Positions 43,868 through 53,200 are shown, counted from the first letter of the stretch. The stretch is 64,000 nucleotides of DNA from Desulfovibrio piger (GCF_951793255.1 NZ_OX636706.1:2226001-2290000); one strand, 5' to 3'. Notes: a model not told the origin generated them from the sequence alone. Numbers and translations: made by a program.

Positions 43868-44568
43868 GACGCTTCCCCCATGACGGAATCAAACATGTTC
43901 GCGCACACTCTCCGCCAGCGCTGCAATTCCACCCGTGTGCCGATGGGCATTTCAGTCTGGGCGGCGCGGATGGACATGCGTCTGGAATACAGCCAGTCGG
44001 CCACGCGGTTGCCGACCGCCGGAAAGTCCAGCGTCCTGCCGTTCTTCTCCACCGCTTCCCGTGCCTTGGAACTGTTATACATATCAAAACGCCGCGCTTC
44101 ACCGAAATACAGATTCCGGCAAACGTGGATGGGCACGTCCGTGAATACTTCCTGAAAGGAGTGCAGAAGCTCGATGGAATCGCGGTGACGATTGATTATC
44201 CAGAAGACAACCAGTTCCCGCCGCATCTCTCGCAGAGCTTGCTTCATGATGTCGCCGTGACTGGCCGTGCTGGTCTTGGTACGGGCGGCGGCATTGATGA
44301 CCACGGCATGATCCGGGTAGTTCTGTACAGTGTCCAGCAAATCCGCCCAGCCGTCGGCGTCGTCCAGACAGTTCAGACGGCAGAGCAGATTCGGCAGGGC
44401 AAGCTCCTTGTGCGCCTTGAAGACATCAGGGTTGTCGGTATCGGTATCCACAAGCAGGACGTTTGCGTTTCTGTTGAGAAGATAGTCCACAAGGGCGAAG
44501 GAAAAGAGGCTCTTGCCGACGCCGCCCTTGCTGCCGCCGACATAGAATACGCTGTTCTGAATGTTCAT
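43864..44568 (-). CDS. ParA/MinD-like P-loop ATPase of the mobilization operon
   Basis: A 234-residue nucleotide-binding protein. The deviant Walker A GGSKGGVGKSLFSFALVDYL is at residues 10-29, followed by VLLVDTDTDNPDVFKAH, and later VVFWIINRHRDSIELLHSFQ. ATG 44568 has GGAGC seven bases upstream; a TTG at 44574 is less likely. The position between a RHH-like/TraK-like gene and a membrane protein, within the relaxase operon, suggests a role in DNA transfer or maintenance rather than chromosome partition. It differs from the backbone parA (31033). Confidence 0.7.
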   Translation of the reverse strand: MNIQNSVFYVGGSKGGVGKSLFSFALVDYLLNRNANVLLVDTDTDNPDVFKAHKELALPNLLCRLNCLDDADGWADLLDTVQNYPDHAVVINAAARTKTSTASHGDIMKQALREMRRELVVFWIINRHRDSIELLHSFQEVFTDVPIHVCRNLYFGEARRFDMYNSSKAREAVEKNGRTLDFPAVGNRVADWLYSRRMSIRAAQTEMPIGTRVELQRWRRVCANMFDSVMGEAS

Positions 44569-44570
44569 GA

Positions 44571-44942
44571 TCAAAGCTCCGAATCGGGTTTGTCCGGCGT
44601 GTAGAAGTCCGGGATTTCTTCCTGTGCGTGGGACGTGACGGGAGGAGCCGCGACGGGTTTCGCGGTTTCGGGCCGGGGCTTCGGCTCACGTTTTCGCGAA
44701 GCCGCCTTCGCGGGAAGCACCTTTGCCCTGATGACGGGCGCGGGAATGACCACGTTGCCCTGGGCCAAGATGTCCGCCAGCTCCTTCACCGTGTATCCCT
44801 TTTCAAACGCTTTCAGGATATTGGCGTTGAGCAGTTCGGCGGCTTCCTCCCGTGTCTTGCCGAGATTTTTGTCCGGCAGGTCGTCAAGGATTTTCCGCAT
44901 GGCATTGATGTCTTTCACCGGAATGCGTTTGAACTTTCCCAT
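44571..44942 (-). CDS. Small accessory mobilization protein (TraK/MobC-like length)
   Basis: A 123-residue protein: N-terminal helices (DINAMRKILDDLPDKNL ... EEAAELLNANILKAFEKGYT), then an HTH-like VKELADILAQGNVVIPAPVI, then a Lys/Pro/Ala-rich tail (SRKREPKPRPETAKP). The folded part recalls the family of small DNA-binding relaxosome proteins such as TraK, but identity is not certain. It lies between the relaxase and the ATPase on the same strand and 12 bp after the relaxase stop. Confidence 0.6.
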   Translation of the reverse strand: MGKFKRIPVKDINAMRKILDDLPDKNLGKTREEAAELLNANILKAFEKGYTVKELADILAQGNVVIPAPVIRAKVLPAKAASRKREPKPRPETAKPVAAPPVTSHAQEEIPDFYTPDKPDSEL

Positions 44943-44954
44943 GCGCGTCGCTCC

Positions 44955-46169
44955 CTATCGCATCCGCATACGCGGTCGGTTCTGCCGTTCGCCTTCTATG
45001 CGCCGTTTTTCAAGGTCGCCAGCAAGGTCTGCAAGCTGCTGTACACTTCGCTGACATCGGTGAACAATCGCTTCAAGGTGCGCAGTTCCGTCTGAATCAG
45101 CATCTGCCTGTCCTCCAGTACGTCGATCCTCGTGCCGAAGGCCGTCAGTCGGGCGTTGCAGTTCTCCTCCATCCGTTTCAGGCTTTGCATCAGCATCCGT
45201 TCGGTTTCGGTCATGAAGGGGCTCCTCCTGAAGCTGGGGCAAAAGAAGGGCTTCCTCGTCAGGGAGCTGTTTCCATTTTGCCGGATAGCGTTTGATGTTG
45301 CAGGCGGCGCGTTTTTCAATGACGCGCTCAAAAGCCGGTTGCAGGCGGGCGACCATGCGCCGTGCTGTTTCCTTTTTCTTTTCTTCGGATTCTTCTTCCT
45401 GAGCGACTTTGGGTGTCCAGCCTCTGGCGTAAAAACCTCCCCGGAAGCGCATCTTCATGCCGCTGTTCGGGGCAATGACGCTGATGTAGTCCCTGCCTTC
45501 GCGGTTGATGCTCAGCCCCTGTTCCTTCAGGGCGCTCAGAATATCTTCCCGGTTCCGGACAAGTCCCTGCGTCACTTTTTCCTTTAGGAAAGCATGGATA
45601 ACCTCTTTGGCCCGGTCGCGGTCGCTTTCTCTGATTTCCTTGCCCCATCTCGCCATTCGCGCCTTGAACAGGTTGGCTTTTTTCGGAAGCTCATCCCTTG
45701 CCCGCGCCGGGTCGTCAGGCCGCGCCCAGCCTTCGCGCCAGTTGAACAGGTCGCGGAACACGTCAAAGTCCTTTTGCCAGCCGGGAGGACAAGCATTGAA
45801 ATCCTTGCCGCTGGAAAGCTCCAGGCGCGGAATGAGGAAATGCAGCTCGTGATGCCCGGCATGGGTATGCCTCACCCAGAGGATATTGCGCTGATCCGCG
45901 TCCAGACCGGCGAAGGCCACCCGCTCGAAAGCGTCCATGACTTCCTCTTCCTGTGCCTCGCTGATCTTCTCATCCGGGTGCCATGACAGAACGCCGGAAG
46001 TGAATTTCCATCGCCGCTCTATGCTGTCGATAAGCGCGCGGGTCATGACTGGATCGCCGCGCAGCACCTGGGGCGGGGCTGTGTCTCTCCCCGGATAATC
46101 CGGGCGTACAAGATAGCGGCTGGGCTTGTCGCCTTCTCCGGTGCCGTGCGGAAAGACCTTCATCAGCAT
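44955..46169 (-). CDS. mobA: Relaxase (MobA/MbeA-type, MOB-P class)
   Basis: A 404-residue nicking enzyme. Motif I with the probable catalytic Tyr in KPSRYLV (Tyr19), and the metal-binding motif VRHTHAGHHELHFLIPR (residues 99-115) with the HxxHELHF pattern of the ColE1-like (MbeA) relaxases. The C-terminal third is charged and helical (EEESEEKKKETARRM...). It cuts oriT and leads the strand through the coupling protein of a helper. The start overlaps the mobC stop. A second protein is encoded within its last part in another frame (44996-45214). Confidence 0.88.
   Translation of the reverse strand: MLMKVFPHGTGEGDKPSRYLVRPDYPGRDTAPPQVLRGDPVMTRALIDSIERRWKFTSGVLSWHPDEKISEAQEEEVMDAFERVAFAGLDADQRNILWVRHTHAGHHELHFLIPRLELSSGKDFNACPPGWQKDFDVFRDLFNWREGWARPDDPARARDELPKKANLFKARMARWGKEIRESDRDRAKEVIHAFLKEKVTQGLVRNREDILSALKEQGLSINREGRDYISVIAPNSGMKMRFRGGFYARGWTPKVAQEEESEEKKKETARRMVARLQPAFERVIEKRAACNIKRYPAKWKQLPDEEALLLPQLQEEPLHDRNRTDADAKPETDGGELQRPTDGLRHEDRRTGGQADADSDGTAHLEAIVHRCQRSVQQLADLAGDLEKRRIEGERQNRPRMRMR
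44996..45214 (-). CDS. Nested small coiled-coil protein inside the relaxase gene (MbeB/MbeD-like)
   Basis: A 72-residue protein in a different frame within the relaxase gene. AGGAGGAG at seven bases before ATG 45214 is one of the best ribosome-binding sites in the element and has no purpose for the relaxase frame. The protein is a heptad-like helix: MTETERMLMQSLKRMEENC, then LTAFGTRIDVLEDRQMLI and LRTLKRLF. ColE1 mobilization genes mbeB and mbeD lie likewise inside mbeA, so the analogy is close. A longer in-frame extension upstream is unlikely. Confidence 0.65.
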   Translation of the reverse strand: MTETERMLMQSLKRMEENCNARLTAFGTRIDVLEDRQMLIQTELRTLKRLFTDVSEVYSSLQTLLATLKNGA

Positions 46170-46513
46170 GGTTCCGCCTCCGGTTCATCTTCCGTTGAGG
46201 CGCATGATGCGAACTCGATAATGCGCTGTTCGATGCCCGCCAGCGCCACCAATACCTCCACGGCTTCCGCCGCGCGTTTATAGGTGTTGGCCCATCTCGC
46301 AAGTTGATTGATGTTCGCGCCGATGCGTGCCAGTTCCCGCAACCGCCGTTTCTCTTCCGGCGTTTTCCGCAGACGGATGCCAAGGCAGGTCTGGCGGATG
46401 TACTCCGACATGCTCATGCCGTGCAGCCCCGCGTTGAGGCGGAGGATGTCGCGCTCCTCCGGGAACACACGCACGACGACAGAGGCAGTGCGAACGGGTT
46501 TGACGCGTTTCAC
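46163..46513 (-). CDS. mobC: Mobilization accessory protein MobC (MbeC-like)
   Basis: A 116-residue relaxosome protein. The N-terminal ribbon-helix-helix (ASVVVRVFPEERDILRLNAG ... MSMSEYIRQTCL) precedes the MobC signature: LARIGANINQLARWANTYK. It binds oriT and helps the relaxase nick. Its stop overlaps the relaxase start (ATGCTGA). The upstream oriT-like region supports the role. Confidence 0.88.
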   Translation of the reverse strand: MKRVKPVRTASVVVRVFPEERDILRLNAGLHGMSMSEYIRQTCLGIRLRKTPEEKRRLRELARIGANINQLARWANTYKRAAEAVEVLVALAGIEQRIIEFASCASTEDEPEAEPC

Positions 46514-47231
46514 CGCTTTCCCTGCCTTTGGGCTTTGCGGGGTTCAAAGGGGCAGCGCCCCTTGCCAGCCGTGAGGCTATACGCGCAGCGTATAGACGAA
46601 ACGTAGGCTGGCCCTCGGAGACAATGCCGGACGAGCGAACAGGCATCCGCGCAAAAACGGGGATGCATGATGCGGGCATCGGGAATGCGGCGGGTGCGTA
46701 TCGGGCGCGGCGCGGACTTGTATTCGGCGAGTCGCTGGTGGGTATACTGACGGCTCCAGATAAACATCCGACACATGAGGAGATGGTATGCGGCAAATGC
46801 CTGAACGCCATGCACAAGCCGTGTAGTCAGTATCCGACACAAGGCAAGGTCGGCATAACGCACATGACGGCGCGGACATATAAACGCTGGGCGGGCGGTC
46901 ACAGCGCATGTATGGGGAGAACTCTGCGGAGCGCAAGCCGGGGCGGCCTTATGTGCATCGTGTCCGCCGCTTGTCGGTATGCGGGAAAATTGCGGGAGGC
47001 GGAAAATGCTTTTTTGTATTGCTGCGTTTGTGTTTTTGAACAGCGGACTTCCTTTGACAGAGCCCCCGCCGGAGGCTTCCTCGTCCGTCGCCCGCAACCG
47101 TCCATAGCCGGAAAGCAAGGGCATCCTGTCAAGGCCCGCGAAGCGGCCCGACAGGGCATGGCCTTGACCGGATGACCGCTTCCGGCACCCGTGCGGGTGT
47201 GACGGACGAAAAGCCGGGGAAGAAGCGAAGT
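46514..47231. other. Non-coding region with candidate oriT
   Basis: A 718-bp gap upstream of mobC. A perfect inverted repeat CTATACGC-GCA-GCGTATAG (46577-46595) is followed by ACGAAACGTAGGCTGGCCCTC, which has the layout of MOB-P oriTs (repeat, then nic with GCCCT-like bases). A 215-codon frame on the + strand from 46528 has no ribosome-binding site and low-complexity Cys/Arg content, so I do not call it. Nothing else is recognised. Confidence 0.5.
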
Positions 47232-47435
47232 TCATTTTTCCTCCGGTTCGGCGGTGAGCTTTTCCAGAAGTGCGGCAATATCCGCCGCTCTCCACGCCGT
47301 TGTGCGCGGGCCGAGTTTGACGGGTTTCGGATAGCGGCCGCTTTTGCAGCCCGCCCACCACGCGCTGCGGCTGACGGGAATGAGCGCGAGTACCTGCGGC
47401 AAACGAAGCAGAGCGTTATTGGGTATATTTTGCAT
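47232..47435 (-). CDS. AlpA-like excisionase/regulator
   Basis: A 67-residue MerR-like HTH protein of the AlpA family: LLRLPQVLALIPVSRSAWWA, then GRYPKPVKLGPRTTAWRAAD. This is the standard pattern (RLPxVxxxxGxSRSxxY...FPxPxxLGxRxxxWxxxxI). AGGAGGAACTCC precedes the ATG. Such proteins regulate integrase genes or act as excision factors in integrative elements. It lies 276 bp from the integrase pair. Confidence 0.85.
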   Translation of the reverse strand: MQNIPNNALLRLPQVLALIPVSRSAWWAGCKSGRYPKPVKLGPRTTAWRAADIAALLEKLTAEPEEK

Positions 47436-47711
47436 GGAGTTCCTCCTGGCTGGTTATGTTCGGCACAGTATATCATGGGTTTTCCCGCTCTTTCGTTTTC
47501 GAAGTCCCCGCATACAGCGGGATAAATCCAATAGCGTCCTGTGAGATGCCGCTTGTGTTCAAAAAAATTCAAAATACAGCTTGACATGTTTTTGTGCTTT
47601 AAAGCGATATCGTGCAATATATTGAAATTACACAACTCTAACAACACATAAAAACACTGTTTGCACTGTGTTGTATTAGCCGTATTTGTCTTTTACGGAC
47701 TTCAGATGGCG

Positions 47712-48917
47712 CTATAGCATGTCATTGTCCGTCTGTGTTGCTTCGCGCAAGCCGTCCAGATAGTCGGCCCATGCCTGCATCATCTGGTGCCGCTGGGGAA
47801 GATATTGGGCATGGTTGTAGGCGAACCGGGAAGTATTCTTTTCCTTGTGGGCCAGCTGACGCTCAATCCAGTCAGGCTCAAAGCCCTGTTCATTGAGCAG
47901 GGTTGAGGCCATAGCCCGGAAGCCATGAATACACATCTCTTCCTTGCCGTATCCCATAGCGCGTAACGCCTGTAAGGGCGTGGAGTAGTGGATAGGCTTC
48001 CTCACACTGTTCCTTGAGGGGAAAAGGTATGTTCCGCCTCCGGTGACGGCGTGAAGCTCTTTGAGAATGGCAACGGCTTGTGATGACAGCGGAACAATGT
48101 GCGGCTTTCGCATTTTCATGCGTTCGGCCGGTATGTGCCATTCCCGCGTTTCCAGATTGAACTCGCTCCATTCGGAACGGACAAGTTCGGCGGAACGGAC
48201 AAAGAACAGGGGAAAAAGGCGCAGCGCGCATTTGACCTGAAAATGTCCGTGATAGTTGTCCAGCCTGTTCAGAAGCACGCCGATTTTTTCGGCGGAAACG
48301 ATGGTGGCCCTGTGCCTGCCCCGATGCGGACGTATGGCTCCGCGAAGATCGGCGGCAATGTTGCGCGGCACTCTGCCTGTGGCAACCGCATAGCGGAAAA
48401 CCATGCCGCAATACTGGATGATTCTGTGGGCGATAAGTTCCTTTCCCTTTCTTTCAAGCGGCTTGAGTATCAGCAGCAGGTCTTGCGCCGTGACCTCGGA
48501 AATGGGCTTCCGTTTCAAGGCGGGGAAAAGATAGTGTTTGAACGTGTGCAGTTTTCTCCCTCTGTCTTTTTCGGAATTGTGGACTGTCTGCGTATCGTGC
48601 CATTCACGGACAACATGCTCGAAGGTATTGGCTTCCGCGAGGAGGGCGGCGTTTTTCATCTCCTTCTTGCGTTTGCCCGGATCAATGCCGTCGGCAAGCA
48701 GCTTTTTCGCCTCATTTCGCTTTGTCCGGGCATCCTTCAGGGAGACAATCGGATATTCCCCGAAGCTGAGCAGCTTTTCCTTATCGTTGAAACGGTACGC
48801 CATACGCCAGAGTTTTGAGCCGGTTTTGGCGACATAGAGGTACAGGCCGCCGCCGTCCGCGTACTTTTTCGCTTTTTCAGCGGGCTTCAGATTCCTGATT
48901 TGCGTGTCGGTCAGCAT
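47712..48917 (-). CDS. int: Tyrosine integrase 1 (DUF4102 type, complete active site)
   Basis: A 401-residue phage-type integrase. The arm-binding DUF4102 domain (MLTDTQIRNLKPAEKAKKYA, DGGGLYLYV, SFGEYPIVSLKDAR) is followed by the catalytic domain: Arg in VRSAELVRSEWSEF, HxxR in IHGFRAMASTLLNE, the second His in LAHKEK, and the Tyr nucleophile in HAQYLPQRHQMM. AGGGAGG precedes ATG 48917, which overlaps the integrase 2 stop (ATGCTGA). It should integrate and excise the element at the TTGTAGTT core. Confidence 0.92.
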   Translation of the reverse strand: MLTDTQIRNLKPAEKAKKYADGGGLYLYVAKTGSKLWRMAYRFNDKEKLLSFGEYPIVSLKDARTKRNEAKKLLADGIDPGKRKKEMKNAALLAEANTFEHVVREWHDTQTVHNSEKDRGRKLHTFKHYLFPALKRKPISEVTAQDLLLILKPLERKGKELIAHRIIQYCGMVFRYAVATGRVPRNIAADLRGAIRPHRGRHRATIVSAEKIGVLLNRLDNYHGHFQVKCALRLFPLFFVRSAELVRSEWSEFNLETREWHIPAERMKMRKPHIVPLSSQAVAILKELHAVTGGGTYLFPSRNSVRKPIHYSTPLQALRAMGYGKEEMCIHGFRAMASTLLNEQGFEPDWIERQLAHKEKNTSRFAYNHAQYLPQRHQMMQAWADYLDGLREATQTDNDML

Positions 48918-50110
48918 GACGTACCTCCCTGACTGGATGTATCCTGCAACGCCTTGTCCCGCAGAAGAAAAAGATATCTGGCCCATTCCCGCATCATGGT
49001 TTTTCTTTCCGACAGATGCCGCCACGGGTCAAAACGTGTGCGCCCGGAGTGTGCCAGCTGCACGTCGATGATGTTCTGTTCGTACCCAAGGTCGAACAGT
49101 AATTTGGCGACAAGAGAGCGGATTCCGTCAAAGGACAGTTTTACGCCGTCATATCCGCGTCTGCGCAGGGAAACGGTGATGGTGGATATGTCGATGGGGC
49201 GTTCAGGAGAACGGACGCCGGGGAACAGCAGGGTTCCATGACCGGAGTATTCCTTCAGTTCCCTGAGTATTTTGACTGCCTGTGGCGCGAGAGGCACAAC
49301 ATGCTCATGTTTCGTCGCCATGCGTTTCGCGGGGATAACCCAGAGCCTGCGGGAGAAATCAAATTCATTCCATGCCGCACAGCGCAATTCACCGGAACGG
49401 ACGAACAGCAGGGGAACCAGCCGCAGGGCGCACCGCACAGGGAAATAGCCGTCATGCCGCTCAAGGTTCAGCATAATCTGACCGAGTTTCCCGGCGTCGA
49501 GCGCGGCGGCTCTGTGCCCTGTCTGTCTGGAACGCAGCGAAGCGGGCAGGTCTTCCGTGGAGTTCCGCGCGGTCTTGCCGGTGGCGACGGCATAGCGGCA
49601 TATCTGGCCGCAGACATCCGTCAGCCTGCGTCCTCCGCGCAATTTCCCGGATTGCCGCAACGGTTCGATGGCGCTCATAATGTCCTCGGCGGTAACGTCT
49701 GTCATGGCCTTGCCGCCGAAGACGGGAAAGAAATATTCCGTCATCCCCCGCATCATGAAGGAGCGATAGCGGTTTTTACAGTGAAGGGTTTCCCGCTCGT
49801 ACCATTCCATAGCCACGGATTGGAACGTAGCGTTGGAGGCGGATGTCCGTGCGGCCTTCCTGTGTTCCGCCGGGTCGATGCCGTCCTTGAGCAGGGCCTT
49901 GGCTTCATCCCGGCGTTGCCGTGCGGCGCGGAGTGATACCTGAGGATATTCACCGAAGGAAAGGAGCTTGGCCTTTCGCTCAAAACGGTACGCCAGCCGC
50001 CAGAGTTTTTTGCCGCTGGTCGGAATGAACAGGAACAGCCCACCGCCGTCCGCATACTTTTTCGGTTTGTCGGCGGCTTTCAAGCCTTGAATAATGTGGT
50101 CATCCAGCAT
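48911..50110 (-). CDS. Tyrosine integrase 2, lacking the catalytic Tyr and the HxxR His
   Basis: A 399-residue paralogue with the same DUF4102 N-terminus (KKYADGGGLFLFI, SFGEYPQVSLRAAR) and catalytic fold: RSGELRCAAWNEFDF keeps the first Arg. But HxxR is DGIR (SFDGIRSLVAKLL), and the Tyr position is His (DPWRHLSERKTMM aligned with NHAQYLPQRHQMM). Codons are GAC and CAT, so the Tyr change is one transition. It keeps the other segments intact over 399 codons, which argues for selection. It may act as a DNA-bending or regulatory subunit of integrase 1. It is the promoter-proximal gene, 270 bp from attR. Confidence 0.85.
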   Translation of the reverse strand: MLDDHIIQGLKAADKPKKYADGGGLFLFIPTSGKKLWRLAYRFERKAKLLSFGEYPQVSLRAARQRRDEAKALLKDGIDPAEHRKAARTSASNATFQSVAMEWYERETLHCKNRYRSFMMRGMTEYFFPVFGGKAMTDVTAEDIMSAIEPLRQSGKLRGGRRLTDVCGQICRYAVATGKTARNSTEDLPASLRSRQTGHRAAALDAGKLGQIMLNLERHDGYFPVRCALRLVPLLFVRSGELRCAAWNEFDFSRRLWVIPAKRMATKHEHVVPLAPQAVKILRELKEYSGHGTLLFPGVRSPERPIDISTITVSLRRRGYDGVKLSFDGIRSLVAKLLFDLGYEQNIIDVQLAHSGRTRFDPWRHLSERKTMMREWARYLFLLRDKALQDTSSQGGTSC

Positions 50111-50128
50111 GATTTTCTCCGTATTCGG

Positions 50129-50249
50129 GATACCCGTAAATCCCCATGAATCCAGTGGTATCAGATACCCACAAATAAAAATATTTGTAGTATTATCAAT
50201 TGACTATATGAGAATATTTCAGAATGCCAATTTGTATGGATACCCTGAA
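50129..50249 (+). repeat. Right arm-type integrase sites (GATACCC x3)
   Basis: GATACCC at 50129-50135, 50164-50170 and 50239-50245 (the last is GATACCCTGAA, matched at the left end). They lie between integrase 2 and attR, where arm sites of DUF4102 integrases are expected, and overlap the likely integrase promoter, which suggests autoregulation. Confidence 0.5.
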
Positions 50250-53200
50250 TAATACCCGGAAAACAGCGGGATGCAAGGCGCTATTTCTGGACTTCTCTGG
50301 ATGACTGTTTTAATATAACATATTGAAATATAAAATATTATAACTCTAAACAAGTCTATTTGGACGTAAAATGAGAGTTTGTAGTTTACCCCGGTGGCAT
50401 CAAGTTCCCAGCCGTTGGTAATCTGGCCGAATGTGGATGCCCAGGCATCAAAATGCTCGATGCCCTTGGCCTGCAATTCCTCATACTGCATATAACGCTG
50501 GAGCGTGTAGACTTCGGCTATCGTGTTCGATATGGGCGTGCCGGTCAGGAAGTAGACGCCGCGCCCTTCATTCTTGCGTTGCAGATAGCGGCACTTGATG
50601 AACAGATCGAGGGCCTTGGCAGAGCCGGTGATATTGCCCAGACCGGAAACATTCATGGTCGTCTGATAGGCAAGATTCTTGAATTCGTGACTTTCATCCA
50701 CAAAGAGCGCATCAACGCCCAGATCGGCAAAATCAACGGACGTATCTTTCCTGCCCGTTCCGGCCAGCAGAAGCTCATAGCGGGCCTCCATCTTTTCCCG
50801 CTGTTTCTCAAGCTGCTTGATCGTCGCCCGTCCGCCTTTGGCTTCTTTGACGGCTCCGATGGCGTCCACGACAGCGTCAATCTGCTCCTTCAGAATTTCC
50901 TGCTGAATGTCACGGGGCATGTCGATCTTGCGGAAGGAACTGTGCGCGACCACAACGGCATCCCAGTCCCCCGTTGCAATACGGGAAAACAGGCGCTCCC
51001 GGTTCTGTTTGGTGAAGTCCGTCTTGTCTGCCACAAGAATATGCGCATCGGGATAAAGCTTGTAGAACTCATCCCGCCACTGATGCAGCAGATGGTTGGG
51101 GACGACGACCATCGGCTTGGAGACAAAGCCCATGCGCTTGGATTCCATGATGGTGGCAATGCAGGCCATTGTCTTGCCCGCGCCGACAACATGATCATAA
51201 AGGGCGGTTCCTTCCTGAATGGCTCTCCAGACAACGTCCTTCTGATGCGGGCGGAGCTTCACTTCTGCGGAGGCTCCGACCAGCTCAAGGTGGGAACCGT
51301 CATAGCGGGGCGGCACATGCGTATTGAAGCGGTCATTATACAATCTGGCCAGACGCACCCGCCGGTCGTCATCCGTCCATATCCAGTCCACAAAGGTCTG
51401 CCGGATTTCATCGGCCTTTTGCATGGCAGCCGCCGTCAGCTCCTGATCCAGCTCCATAATCGGCCTGCCCTGTTCATCCCTCTGGCCGGTATCCTTCTCC
51501 ACCTTGATGGGCTTGTTCATGAGCAGGGCTTCGATAATCCTGCTTGCCGGATATTCGGGAATGCCCCAGACGCTGGTATTCAGGGCCCCGTCGGTAATAC
51601 CCACATGCGCATTCCATCTGCCGAGCGTCGGCAGATATTCCACGCGTTGAAAGCCGTGCCCGCCATGCAGATGCTCAATGAATGCGTGCACCACGTCAGG
51701 CGGCAGCCAAGTTGAGCCAAGTTTTACCCCGATATCCACGGCTTCGATGTCGGGGGGCTGCGCAGCTGTCAGGGCTTCCACATTGCTTAAAAAACGGCTG
51801 TCCGTTCTGGCGGCTTCCTGTGCCAGTCGCAACTTTTCCCGGACATTGCCGGTCAGATATTTGTCGCGTATCTCCCAGAGTTCCGTCCCAGGATTGAGAA
51901 AAATCAGCCCCTGCCCCTGCAGCTCCTGCCGCACAGTGTCGGCAGGCTTCCCAAGGAGCTGCTCCATACGGGCAAAGTCCACCTTGCCGCTTTCCCTCAA
52001 GGCAATAAGTAGCGCATCCTTGGGACTGTCGGCAGTCTGCGCTGTTTCCGCCGGTTTAAGAACGCGCTGCCGGAAGATGGCCGCCTTTCGTGCGGAAGCC
52101 GGTCTGGCGGCCCTGCCGGTCTTGCGGGCCATATCCGGGGAAATGCCCTTGTCATACTCCATTTCCAGAGATTCCAGCAGGGCATGTTCCGGGTCTTCCC
52201 GCATAAGACTTCTGTTTGTCTGGGAATTGAGATGGCCGTATTTTCTGACAAAGGTGTCATACTGCGTATTGAGCCTCTGTCGCAGCGAGGCCATGCGCCC
52301 TTCATCGCCGCTCCCCTTTTCCTCATTGAGCAGCTCGCGCACGCTGTCCCTGATTTGAATCATAGAAATCAGACGTTGCCGGGCAGACTCGCTCTTTGTG
52401 GAAACAGGTTCATAGCCGCCGTCGCCAAAGTTGCCGGAGGTCTTGAAAACGATTTTTCTGCTTCGGGGTTCGAGGCAGAATGCCCCCATTTTCAGCGCCT
52501 GGAAGTAGGCGGAGTCAATAAACTCCCGGTTCAGCGTCTGTGAGGCGGGCGCTTTTTCCTGCTGTTGCTCTCGCGGCCTGAACTGTGCCGCAGGCAGGAT
52601 CGCAAGGCGGGACTCGATCTCCTGTCCCAAATCCGTAGCGGGACTGTCTTTGACGCAGTTCAGCGCATCGGCAAACATGCCCCCGGAGTAGACCATTCTC
52701 CCGATAATCTGCTCCGGGTGTGCGGCAAAGAAGCTGTTGACGACAGCAGGCCGCCTGATGCCCTGCTTGAGGTCGTCAACCTCAATTTCTGACGTGGTAA
52801 TCCAGTCCCGGCTGCGCTTGTTTTCGCCGTTGTGCTTCTGGAAAAAGACAATATCCGTCGTAACGTCCGTCAGGGCATTCTGACGGAATGCCGTCTCCGG
52901 CAGGCGCACAGCCCCCAGAAAATCAGCCTGATCGGCAATATACTCACGGGCGGACGAGTCTGCCGCATCCATGAAATAGCGGCTGACGACAAATGCCGCT
53001 ATGCCGCCCTCACGGAGCAGCCGCATGGACTTGGCAAGGAAGTAGTTATGGATGGAAAACTTTTTCAGTTCCGGGAAATCCGGATCATACAGGGACTGCT
53101 GGCCAAAGGGCGGATTCCCTATGATGAGATCAAAGTTCGGAGAAAGAAGACCGGAAGATTGAAAGCCCTTATTGTTATGGCTTGATTTGGGATACAAATA

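Larger units (their letters stand above)
36147..50386. mobile_element. 14.2-kb integrative mobilizable element carrying type I restriction-modification
   Basis: Bounded by the 8-bp core TTGTAGTT within an imperfect 14-bp repeat, it interrupts one gene whose two halves align across the junction. It contains IS200, hsdM-hsdS-hsdR and a small gene, a mobilization operon with relaxase and MobC, an AlpA-like regulator, and two tandem tyrosine integrases beside the right end. It has no mating-pore genes, so it must be mobilised by a helper, possibly the surrounding conjugative backbone. The whole arrangement is read directly from the sequence; mobility is inferred. Confidence 0.85.

Noticed and set aside
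46528-47175. 215-codon open frame on the + strand in the oriT region
   Set aside because: No ribosome-binding site, odd Cys/Arg/Gly content, and it covers the inverted repeat of the candidate oriT; treated as non-coding.
46510-47361. 283-codon frame on the - strand across the same region
   Set aside because: It overlaps the AlpA-like gene in another frame and shows no domain or start signal.
50219-50375. C-terminal 50-odd residues of the 5' half of the giant gene as native protein
   Set aside because: They come from the mobilizable element beyond attR (FYVQIDLFRVIIFYIS-like AT-rich reading) and do not match the 3' half.
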